Source: Gymnothorax reevesii
Taxonomy: Eukaryota > Chordata > Actinopteri > Anguilliformes > Muraenidae
Assembly (NCBI GenBank): GCA_029721435.1
Contig: CM056584.1
Span: 6,964,395 to 7,028,394, forward strand
Reading direction: 5' to 3'
DNA length: 64,000 bases
Shown here: positions 53,599 through 64,000 of the stretch, one piece after another
Numbering within the stretch: position 1 is the stretch's first letter
Layout of the letters: every line of letters begins with the position of its first letter
Notes under the pieces: model-generated
What the model was told of the DNA's origin: nothing
Seen by the model: the letters and a program-made list of their open reading frames with translations, nothing else
Databases searched by the model: none
Made by a program: the position numbers and the translations under genes

Positions 53599-56500
53599 TC
53601 TTGTATCATAAAAAAATTGAGTGATGTTAATGTTTAAATGCTAATGCTAACATGCTAATGCTAGCGATCTAATGTGAGTTCTAATATCTGGTCATTTTCA
53701 TACTGTACATGTCCTCTATGATGGGAGTATGAGATCAGATGGCTTTTCAGCTTAACCCTGCTTGTGTAAAATGGAAATTGAGTGACGTTAATGTTTGAAT
53801 ACTAATGCTAACATGCTAATGCTAGCAATCTAATGTGAGTGCTAATATCTGGTCATTTTCATACTGTACGTGTCCTCTATGATGGGAGTATGGGATCAGA
53901 TGGCATTTCAGCTTAACCCTGCTTGTGTAAAATAGAAATTGAGTGACGTTAATGTTTGAATGCTAATGCTATCATGCTATTGCTAGCGATCTAATGTGAG
54001 TGCTAATATCTGATCATTTTCATACTGTAAGTGTCCTCTATGATGTTAGTATGAGATCAGATGGCATTTCTCCTTCACCCTTCTTGTATTATGAGCAAAT
54101 TGAGTAATGTTAATGTTTCAATGCTAATGCTAACATGCTGATGCTAACATGCTAATGCTAGCGATCTAATATGAGTGCTAATATCTGGTCATTTTCATAC
54201 TGTACGTGTCCTCTATGATGTTAATTGGAGATCAGATGGCATTTCAGCTTAACCCTTCTTGTATCATAAAAAAATTGAGTGATGTTAATGTTTAAATGCT
54301 AATGCTAACATGCTAATGCTAGCGATCTAATGTGAGTTCTAATATCTGGTCATTTTCATACTGTACATGTCCTCTATGATGGGAGCATGAGATCAGATGG
54401 CTTTTCAGCTTAACCCTGCTTGTGTAAAATGGAAATTGAGTGACGTTAATGTTTGAATGCTAATGCTAACATGCTAATGCTAGCGATCTAATGTGAGTGC
54501 TAATACCTGGTCATTTTCATACTGTACATGTCCTCTATGATGGGAGTATGAGATCAGATGGCTTTTCAGCTTAACCCTGCTTGTGTAAAATGGAAATTGA
54601 GTGACGTTAATGTTTGAATGCTGATGCTAACATTCTAAGGCTAGCGATCTAATGTGAGTTCTAATATCTGGTCATTTTCATACCATACGTGTCCTCTATG
54701 ATGTTAATAGGAGATCAGATGGCATTTCAGCTTAACCCTGCTTGTGTAAAATGGAAATTGAGTGACGTTAATGTTTGAATGCTAATGCTAACATGCTAAT
54801 GCTAGCGATCTAATGTGAGTGCTAATACCTGGTCATTTTCATACTGTACATGTCCTCTATGATGTTAATAGGAGATCAGATGGCTTTTCAGCTTAAACCT
54901 TCTTGTGTAAAATGGAAATTGAGTGATGTTAATGTTTAAATGCTAATGCTAACATGCTAATGCTAGCGCTCTGATGTGAGTGCTAATATCTGGTCATTTT
55001 CATACTGTACGTGTCCTCTGTGATGGGAATATGGGATCAGATGGCATTTCAGCATAACCCTGCTTGTATAACATAAAAATGGAGTGACGTTAATGTTTGA
55101 ATGCTAATGCTAACATGCTAATGCTAGCAGTCTAATGTGAGTGCTAATATCTGGTCATTTTCATACTGTACGTGTCCTCTATGATGGGAGTATGGGATCA
55201 GATGGCATTTCAGCTTAACCCTACTTGTGTAAAATAGAAATTGAGTGACGTTAATGTTTGAATGCTAATGCTAACATGCTAATGCTAGCGATCTAATGTG
55301 AGTGCTAATACCTGGTCATTTTCATACTGTACATGTCCTCTATGATGGGAGTATGAGATCAGATGGTTTTTCAGCTTAACCCTGCTTGTGTAAAATGGAA
55401 ATTGAGTGACGTTAATGTTTGAATGCTAATGCTAACATTCTAAGGCTAGCGATCTAATGTGAGTTCTAATATCTGGTCATTTTCATACCATACGTGTCCT
55501 CTATGATGTTAATAGGAGATCAGATGGCATTTCAGCTTAACCCTGCTTGTGTAAAATGGAAATTGAGTGACGTTAATGTTTGAATGCTAATGCTAACATG
55601 CTAATGCTAGCGATCTAATGTGAGTGCTAATACCTGGTCATTTTCATACTGTACATGTCCTCTATGATGTTAATAGGAGATCAGATGGCATTTCAGCTTA
55701 ACCCTTCTTGTGTAAAATGGAAATTGAGTGATGTTAATGTTTAAATGCTAATGCTAACATGCTAATGCTAGCGCTCTAATGTGAGTGCTAATATCTGGTC
55801 ATTTTCATACTGTACGTGTCCTCTGTGATGGGAATATGGGATCAGATTGCATTTCAGCATAACCCTGCTTGTGTAAAATAAAAATGGAGTGACGTTAATG
55901 TTTGAATGCTAATGCTAACATGCTAATGCTAGCAGTCTAATGTGAGTGCTAATATCTGGTCATTTTCATACTGTACGTGTCCTCTATGATGGGAGTATGG
56001 GATCAGATGGCATTTCAGCTTAACCCTACTTGTGTAAAATAGAAATTGAGTGACGTTAATGTTTGAATGCTAATGCTAACATGCTAATGCTAGCGATCAA
56101 ATGTGAGTGCTAATATCTGGTCATTTTCATACTGTAAGTGTCCTCTATGATGTTAGTATGAGATCAGATGGCATTTCTCCTTCAACCTTCTTGTATTATA
56201 AGCAAATTGAGAAATGTTCATGTTTCAATGCTAATGCTAGCATGCTAATGCTAACATGCTGATGCCAACATGCTAATGGTAGCAATCTAATGTGAGTGCT
56301 AATACCTGGTCATTTTCATACTGTACATGTCTTCTATGATGGGAGTATGGGATCAGATGGCATTTCAGCTTAACCCTGCTTTTGTAAAATGGAAATTGAG
56401 TGATGTTAATGTTTGAATGCTAATGCTAACATGCTAATGCTAGCGATCTAATGTGAGTGCTAATACCTGGTCATTTTCATACTGTACATGTCCTCCATGA

Positions 56501-58323
56501 TGGGAGTATGAGATCAGATGGCTTTTCAGCTTAACCCTGCTTGTGTAAAATGGAAATTGAGTGACGTTAATGTTTGAATGCTAATGCTAACATGCTAATG
56601 CTAGCGATCTAATGTGAGTGCTAATATCTGGTCATTTTCATGCTGTACGTGTCCTCTATGATGTTAATAGGAGATCAGATGGCATTTCAGCTTAACCCTT
56701 CTTGTATAATAAAAAAATTGAGTAATGTTAATGTTTAAATGCTAATGCTAACATGCTAATGCTAGCGATCTAATGTGAGTTCTAATATCTGGTCAATTTC
56801 ATACTATACGTGTCCTCTATGATGTTAATAGGAGATCAGATGGCATTTCAGCTTAACCCTTCTTGTGTAAAATGGAAATTGAGTGACATTAATGTTTTAA
56901 TACTAATGCTAACATGCTAATGCTAGCGATCTAATGTGAGTGCTAATATCTGGTCATTTTCATACTGTACGTGTCCTCTATGATGGGAGTATGGGATCAG
57001 ATGGCATTTCTGCTTAACCCTGCTTGTGTAAAATGGAAATTGAGTGACGTTAATGTTTGAATGCTAATGCTAACATGCTGATGCTTGCAATCTAATGTGA
57101 GTGCTAATATCTGGTCATTTTCATACTGTACGTGTCCTCTATGAAGGGAGTATGGGATCAGATGGCATTTCAGCTTAACCCTGCTTGTGTAAAATAGAAA
57201 TTGAGTGACGTTAATGTTTAAATGCTAATGCTAACATGCTAATGCTAGCGATCTAATGTGAGTTCTAATATCTGTTCATTTTCATACTATACGTGTCCTC
57301 TATGATGTTAATAGGAGATCAGATGACATTTCAGCATAACCCTGTTTGTGTAAAATGGAAATTGAGTGACGTTAATGTTTAAATGCTAATGCTAACATGC
57401 TAATATTAGCGATCTAATGTGAGTGCTAATATGTGGTCATTTTCATACTGTACGTGTCCTCTATGATGTTAATAGGAGATCAGATGGCATTTCAGCTTAA
57501 CCCTTCTTGTATAATAAAAAAATTGAGTAATGTTCATGTTTAAATGCTAATGCTAACATGCTAATGCTGGCGATCTAATGTCAGTTCTAATATCTGGTCA
57601 TTTCCATACTCTACGTGTCCTCTATGATGTTAATAGGAGATCAGATGGCATTTCAGCTTAACCCTTCTTGTGGAAAATGGAAATTGAGTGACATTAATTT
57701 TTTAATACTAATGCTAACATGCTAATGCTAGCGATCTAATGTAAGTGCTAATATCTGGTCATTTTCATACTGTACGTGTCCTCTATGATGGGAGTATGGG
57801 ATCAGATGGCATTTCAGCTTAACCCTGCTTGTGTAAAATGGAAATTGAGTGACGTTAATGTTTAAATACTAATGCTAACATGCTAAAGCTAGCAATCTAA
57901 TGTGAGTGCTAATATCTGGTCATTTTCATACTGTACGTGTCCTCTAAGATGGGAGTATGGGATCAGATGGCATTTCAGCTTAACCCTGCTTGTGTAAAAT
58001 AGAAATTGAGTGACGTTAATGTTTGAATGCTAATGCTAACATGCTAATGCTAGAGATCTAATGTGAGTGCTAATATCTGGTCATTTTCATACTGTAAGTG
58101 TCCTCTATGATGTTAGTATGAGATCAGATGGCATTTCTCCTTCACCCTTCTTGTATTATGATAAAATTGAGTAATGTTAATGTTTCAATGCTAATGCTAA
58201 CATGCTGATGCTAACATGCTAATGCTAGCGATCTAATATGAGTGCTAATATCTGGTCATTTTCATACTGTACGTGTCCTCTATGATGTTAATTGGAGATC
58301 AGATGGCATTTCAGCTTAACCCT
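53599..58323. repeat. HOR-4 in super-unit copy 2, first full unit (4,725 bp)
   Basis: This matches 24,801-29,525 at 28,798 bp. It starts with the TCTTGTATCATAAA monomer and includes the 189-bp unit at 56189 and the TGATAAAATT unit at 58159. The few private differences include GCTGGCGATC near 57,567 and TCTGATCATT near 54,010. Confidence 0.9.
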
Positions 58324-61300
58324 TCTTGTATCATAAAAAAATTGAGTGATGTTAATGTTTAAATGCTAATGCTAACATGCTAATGCTAGCGATCTAATGT
58401 GAGTTCTAATATCTGGTCATTTTCATACTGTACATGTCCTCTATGATGGGAGTATGAGATCAGATGGCTTTTCAGCTTAACCCTGCTTGTGTAAAATGGA
58501 AATTGAGTGACGTTAATGTTTGAATACTAATGCTAACATGCTAATGCTAGCAATCTAATGTGAGTGCTAATATCTGGTCATTTTCATACTGTACGTGTCC
58601 TCTATGATGGGAGTATGGGATCAGATGGCATTTCAGCTTAACCCTGCTTGTGTAAAATAGAAATTGAGTGACGTTAATGTTTGAATGCTAATGCTATCAT
58701 GCTATTGCTAGCGATCTAATGTGAGTGCTAATATCTGGTCATTTTCATACTGTAAGTGTCCTCTATGATGTTAGTATGAGATCAGATGGCATTTCTCCTT
58801 CACCCTTCTTGTATTATGAGCAAATTGAGTAATGTTAATGTTTCAATGCTAATGCTAACATGCTGATGCTAACATGCTAATGCTAGCGATCTAATATGAG
58901 TGCTAATATCTGGTCATTTTCATACTGTACGTGTCCTCTATGATGTTAATTGGAGATCAGATGGCATTTCAGCTTAACCCTTCTTGTATCATAAAAAAAT
59001 TGAGTGATGTTAATGTTTAAATGCTAATGCTAACATGCTAATGCTAGCGATCTAATGTGAGTTCTAATATCTGGTCATTTTCATACTGTACATGTCCTCT
59101 ATGATGGGAGAATGAGATCAGATGGCTTTTCAGCTTAACCCTGCTTGTGTAAAATGGAAATTGAGTGACGTTAATGTTTGAATGCTAATGCTAACATGCT
59201 AATGCTAGCGATCTAATGTGAGTGCTAATACCTGGTCATTTTCATACTGTACATGTCCTCTATGATGGGAGTATGAGATCAGATGGCTTTTCAGCTTAAC
59301 CCTGCTTGTGTAAAATGGAAATTGAGTGACGTTAATGTTTGAATGCTGATGCTAACATTCTAAGGCTAGCGATCTAATGTGAGTTCTAATATCTGGTCAT
59401 TTTCATACCATACGTGTCCTCTATGATGTTAATAGGAGATCAGATGGCATTTCAGCTTAACCCTGCTTGTGTAAAATGGAAATTGAGTGACGTTAATGTT
59501 TGAATGCTAATGCTAACATGCTAATGCTAGCGATCTAATGTGAGTGCTAATACCTGGTCATTTTCATACTGTACATGTCCTCTATGATGTTAATAGGAGA
59601 TCAGATGGCTTTTCAGCTTAAACCTTCTTGTGTAAAATGGAAATTGAGTGATGTTAATGTTTAAATGCTAATGCTAACATGCTAATGCTAGCGCTCTGAT
59701 GTGAGTGCTAATATCTGGTCATTTTCATACTGTACGTGTCCTCTGTGATGGGAATATGGGATCAGATGGCATTTCAGCATAACCCTGCTTGTATAACATA
59801 AAAATGGAGTGACGTTAATGTTTGAATGCTAATGCTAACATGCTAATGCTAGCAGTCTAATGTGAGTGCTAATATCTGGTCATTTTCATACTGTACGTGT
59901 CCTCTATGATGGGAGTATGGGATCAGATGGCATTTCAGCTTAACCCTACTTGTGTAAAATAGAAATTGAGTGACGTTAATGTTTGAATGCTAATGCTAAC
60001 ATGCTAATGCTAGCGATCTAATGTGAGTGCTAATACCTGGTCATTTTCATACTGTACATGTCCTCTATGATGGGAGTATGAGATCAGATGGTTTTTCAGC
60101 TTAACCCTGCTTGTGTAAAATGGAAATTGAGTGACGTTAATGTTTGAATGCTAATGCTAACATTCTAAGGCTAGCGATCTAATGTGAGTTCTAATATCTG
60201 GTCATTTTCATACCATACGTGTCCTCTATGATGTTAATAGGAGATCAGATGGCATTTCAGCTTAACCCTGCTTGTGTAAAATGGAAATTGAGTGACGTTA
60301 ATGTTTGAATGCTAATGCTAACATGCTAATGCTAGCGATCTAATGTGAGTGCTAATACCTGGTCATTTTCATACTGTACATGTCCTCTATGATGTTAATA
60401 GGAGATCAGATGGCATTTCAGCTTAACCCTTCTTGTGTAAAATGGAAATTGAGTGATGTTAATGTTTAAATGCTAATGCTAACATGCTAATGCTAGCGCT
60501 CTAATGTGAGTGCTAATATCTGGTCATTTTCATACTGTACGTGTCCTCTGTGATGGGAATATGGGATCAGATTGCATTTCAGCATAACCCTGCTTGTGTA
60601 AAATAAAAATGGAGTGACGTTAATGTTTGAATGCTAATGCTAACATGCTAATGCTAGCAGTCTAATGTGAGTGCTAATATCTGGTCATTTTCATACTGTA
60701 CGTGTCCTCTATGATGGGAGTATGGGATCAGATGGCATTTCAGCTTAACCCTACTTGTGTAAAATAGAAATTGAGTGACGTTAATGTTTGAATGCTAATG
60801 CTAACATGCTAATGCTAGCGATCAAATGTGAGTGCTAATATCTGGTCATTTTCATACTGTAAGTGTCCTCTATGATGTTAGTATGAGATCAGATGGCATT
60901 TCTCCTTCAACCTTCTTGTATTATAAGCAAATTGAGAAATGTTCATGTTTCAATGCTAATGCTAGCATGCTAATGCTAACATGCTGATGCCAACATGCTA
61001 ATGGTAGCAATCTAATGTGAGTGCTAATACCTGGTCATTTTCATACTGTACATGTCTTCTATGATGGGAGTTTGGGATCAGATGGCATTTCAGCTTAACC
61101 CTGCTTTTGTAAAATGGAAATTGAGTGATGTTAATGTTTGAATGCTAATGCTAACATGCTAATGCTAGCGATCTAATGTGAGTGCTAATACCTGGTCATT
61201 TTCATACTGTACATGTCCTCCATGATGGGAGTATGAGATCAGATGGCTTTTCAGCTTAACCCTGCTTGTGTAAAATGGAAATTGAGTGACGTTAATGTTT

Positions 61301-63048
61301 GAATGCTAATGCTAACATGCTAATGCTAGCGATCTAATGTGAGTGCTAATATCTGGTCATTTTCATGCTGTACGTGTCCTCTATGATGTTAATAGGAGAT
61401 CAGATGGCATTTCAGCTTAACCCTTCTTGTATAATAAAAAAATTGAGTAATGTTAATGTTTAAATGCTAATGCTAACATGCTAATGCTAGCGATCTAATG
61501 TGAGTTCTAATATCTGGTCAATTTCATACTATACGTGTCCTCTATGATGTTAATAGGAGATCAGATGGCATTTCAGCTTAACCCTTCTTGTGTAAAATGG
61601 AAATTGAGTGACATTAATGTTTTAATACTAATGCTAACATGCTAATGCTAGCGATCTAATGTGAGTGCTAATATCTGGTCATTTTCATACTGTACGTGTC
61701 CTCTATGATGGGAGTATGGGATCAGATGGCATTTCTGCTTAACCCTGCTTGTGTAAAATGGAAATTGAGTGACGTTAATGTTTGAATGCTAATGCTAACA
61801 TGCTGATGCTTGCAATCTAATGTGAGTGCTAATATCTGGTCATTTTCATACTGTACGTGTCCTCTATGAAGGGAGTATGGGATCAGATGGCATTTCAGCT
61901 TAACCCTGCTTGTGTAAAATAGAAATTGAGTGACGTTAATGTTTAAATGCTAATGCTAACATGCTAATGCTAGCGATCTAATGTGAGTTCTAATATCTGT
62001 TCATTTTCATACTATACGTGTCCTCTATGATGTTAATAGGAGATCAGATGACATTTCAGCATAACCCTGTTTGTGTAAAATGGAAATTGAGTGACGTTAA
62101 TGTTTAAATGCTAATGCTAACATGCTAATATTAGCGATCTAATGTGAGTGCTAATATGTGGTCATTTTCATACTGTACGTGTCCTCTATGATGTTAATAG
62201 GAGATCAGATGGCATTTCAGCTTAACCCTTCTTGTATAATAAAAAAATTGAGTAATGTTCATGTTTAAATGCTAATGCTAACATGCTAATGCTGGCGATC
62301 TAATGTCAGTTCTAATATCTGGTCATTTCCATACTCTACGTGTCCTCTATGATGTTAATAGGAGATCAGATGGCATTTCAGCTTAACCCTTCTTGTGGAA
62401 AATGGAAATTGAGTGACATTAATTTTTTAATACTAATGCTAACATGCTAATGCTAGCGATCTAATGTAAGTGCTAATATCTGGTCATTTTTATACTGTAC
62501 GTGTCCTCTATGATGGGAGTATGGGATCAGATGGCATTTCAGCTTAACCCTGCTTGTGTAAAATGGAAATTGAGTGACGTTAATGTTTAAATACTAATGC
62601 TAACATGCTAAAGCTAGCAATCTAATGTGAGTGCTAATATCTGGTCATTTTCATACTGTAAGTGTCCTCTAAGATGGGAGTATGGGATCAGATGGCATTT
62701 CAGCTTAACCCTGCTTGTGTAAAATAGAAATTGAGTGACGTTAATGTTTGAATGCTAATGCTAACATGCTAATGCTAGAGATCTAATGTGAGTGCTAATA
62801 TCTGGTCATTTTCATACTGTAAGTGTCCTCTATGATGTTAGTATGAGATCAGATGGCATTTCTCCTTCACCCTTCTTGTATTATGATAAAATTGAGTAAT
62901 GTTAATGTTTCAATGCTAATGCTAACATGCTGATGCTAACATGCTAATGCTAGCGATCTAATATGAGTGCTAATATCTGGTCATTTTCATACTGTACGTG
63001 TCCTCTATGATGTTAATTGGAGATCAGATGGCATTTCAGCTTAACCCT
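58324..63048. repeat. HOR-4 in super-unit copy 2, second full unit (4,725 bp)
   Basis: This repeats 53,599-58,323 at 4,725 bp (TGATAAAATT at 58159 and 62884; 189-bp units at 56189 and 60914). From about 60,057 it matches the 32.7-36.7 kb stretch at 27,321. GCTGGCGATC is shared with the preceding unit (57,567 and about 62,292), a sign of local copying. Confidence 0.9.
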
Positions 63049-64000
63049 TCTTGTATCATAAAAAAATTGAGTGATGTTAATGTTTAAATGCTAATGCTAA
63101 CATGCTAATGCTAGCGATCTAATGTGAGTTCTAATATCTGGTCATTTTCATACTGTACATGTCCTCTATGATGGGAGTATGAGATCAGATGGCTTTTCAG
63201 CTTAACCCTGCTTGTGTAAAATGGAAATTGAGTGACGTTAATGTTTGAATACTAATGCTAACATGCTAATGCTAGCAATCTAATGTGAGTGCTAATATCT
63301 GGTCATTTTCATACTGTACGTGTCCTCTATGATGGGAGTATGGGATCAGATGGCATTTCAGCTTAACCCTGCTTGTGTAAAATAGAAATTGAGTGACGTT
63401 AATGTTTGAATGCTAATGCTAACATGCTATTGCTAGCGATCTAATGTGAGTGCTAATATCTGGTCATTTTCATACTGTAAGTGTCCTCTATGATGTTAGT
63501 ATGAGATCAGATGGCATTTCTCCTTCACCCTTCTTGTATTATGAGCAAATTGAGTAATGTTAATGTTTCAATGCTAATGCTAACATGCTGATGCTAACAT
63601 GCTAATGCTAGCGATCTAATATGAGTGCTAATATCTGGTCATTTTCATACTGTACGTGTCCTCTATGATGTTAATTGGAGATCAGATGGCATTTCAGCTT
63701 AACCCTTCTTGTATCATAAAAAAATTGAGTGATGTTAATGTTTAAATGCTAATGCTAACATGCTAATGCTAGCGATCTAATGTGAGTTCTAATATCTGGT
63801 CATTTTCATACTGTACATGTCCTCTATGATGGGAGTATGAGATCAGATGGCTTTTCAGCTTAACCCTGCTTGTGTAAAATGGAAATTGAGTGACGTTAAT
63901 GTTTGAATGCTAATGCTAACATGCTAATGCTAGCGATCTAATGTGAGTGCTAATACCTGGTCATTTTCATACTGTACATGTCCTCTATGATGGGAGTATG
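63049..64000. repeat. HOR-4, third unit, cut by the window edge
   Basis: The TCTTGTATCATAAA marker starts again at 63049 and its 658-bp echo at 63707. The 161-bp monomer near 63,390 has CTAACATGCTATTGC where the earlier copies have CTATCATGCTATTGC. The sequence stops inside a monomer. Confidence 0.88.

Larger units (their letters stand above)
1..64000. repeat. Satellite DNA array, ~161-bp monomer, whole window
   Basis: Every part of the window is a copy of one monomer of about 161 bp, all head-to-tail in one orientation, about 395 copies, with no interruption. A monomer can be recognised by its start (T or G)CTTGT, a core rich in ATGCTA, then CTGGTCATTTTCATAC, GTGTCCTCTATGA and GATCAGATGGCATTTCAGC. 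A typical unit has 59 G or C in 161 bases. Stop codons recur several times per monomer on both strands, and 161 is not a multiple of three, so no long reading frame can persist; none of the short ones looks coding. No CENP-B box (TTCG followed by CGGG at the right spacing) was seen. The family is not one I can name. A centromeric or other heterochromatic role is inference from size and organisation only. Confidence 0.98.
37453..64000. repeat. Super-unit copy 2, rearranged and truncated by the window edge
   Basis: This follows the order of copy 1, but the distance between matching points changes along the way: 25,552 (to about 38.6 kb), 26,679 then 26,680 (39,956-47,707), 26,197 then 26,198 (47,708 to about 50.2 kb), 29,280 then 29,441 (about 50.2-52.29 kb), 28,798 (52.33-60.05 kb) and 27,321 (60.06-64.0 kb). 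Each step is a whole number of monomers. Differences between matched stretches are only a few per kilobase by eye. Confidence 0.85.

Noticed and set aside
1..64000. Protein-coding genes
   Set aside because: Stops recur in every frame within each monomer on both strands, and the 161-bp period rotates frames. Any short open frame is just repeat sequence with no start context, codon bias or recognisable domain.
1..64000. CRISPR array
   Set aside because: The repeat unit is about 161 bp with no unique spacers between repeats and no associated genes; it is plain satellite DNA.
1..64000. Primate alpha satellite or a CENP-B-box satellite
   Set aside because: The monomer is 161 bp and not 171 bp, the sequence does not resemble alphoid DNA, and no CENP-B-box-like TTCG...CGGG arrangement was seen. 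CGGG near 17,438 and 44,118 lacks the left half.
1..64000. Transposable element or helitron origin
   Set aside because: I saw no terminal inverted repeats, long terminal repeats, target-site duplications or coding remnant. An old origin from an element cannot be excluded but has no support here.
1040..64000. Palindromes GCTAGC, ATGTTAACAT and GATC as cruciform or origin elements
   Set aside because: They are too short (6-10 bp) to form stable structures, and are explained by the ATGCTA/GCTAAC sub-repeat.

Overview
The whole 64-kb window is one uninterrupted tandem satellite array. I see no gene, RNA gene, transposon, CRISPR array or single-copy DNA on either strand. The monomer is about 161 bp, about 37% GC when I count one consensus unit, always in the same orientation, and present roughly 395 times. 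The window begins and ends inside the array, so neither edge is visible. This is eukaryotic heterochromatin-type DNA, such as centromeric, pericentromeric or subtelomeric DNA or a large interstitial block. All three CpG sites of the monomer have decayed to both TpG and CpA forms, as in a genome with CpG methylation, which fits a vertebrate. The ATGCTA/GCTAAC-rich core reminds me of repeats common in teleost fish. That is an impression from memory, and the species is not established.

Monomer anatomy (numbered from the (T/G)CTTGT start): a variable head at about 1-50; a core at about 41-77 made of a 14-bp sub-repeat (ATGCTAATGCTAAC, itself built on the hexamer ATGCTA); and a more conserved tail at about 78-161. 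The sub-repeat is present once, twice, three or four times, giving monomers of 147, 161, 175 and 189 bp. CpG sites lie at about 27, 77 and 110.

Layout: (1) 1-10,511, short higher-order repeats (HORs): a 1,450-bp 9-mer and its 1,289-bp 8-mer derivative alternate, then a 2,758-bp 17-mer occurs twice, then a partial copy. (2) 10,512-11,900, a transitional stretch with a 322-bp dimer duplication. (3) 11,901-37,452, the first copy of a super-unit of about 25.5 kb. It contains a 3.08-kb HOR (from about 19,760), a 4,725-bp HOR (from 24,801) and a 6,202-bp tandem duplication (25,881-32,082 repeated at 32,083-38,284). (4) 37,453-64,000, a second, rearranged copy of the super-unit. Its right part carries the 4,725-bp HOR in tandem (starts 53,599, 58,324 and 63,049).

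Comparing the two super-unit copies by position, the offset changes in steps of 1,288, 161, 483, 3,082, 161, 643 and 1,477 bp. All are whole numbers of monomers, allowing for the 14-bp length steps. This is what repeated in-register unequal exchange or replication-based duplication would leave. Several hybrid monomers mark the exchange points. All distances and identities were obtained by reading and aligning by eye. I ran no program or database search.
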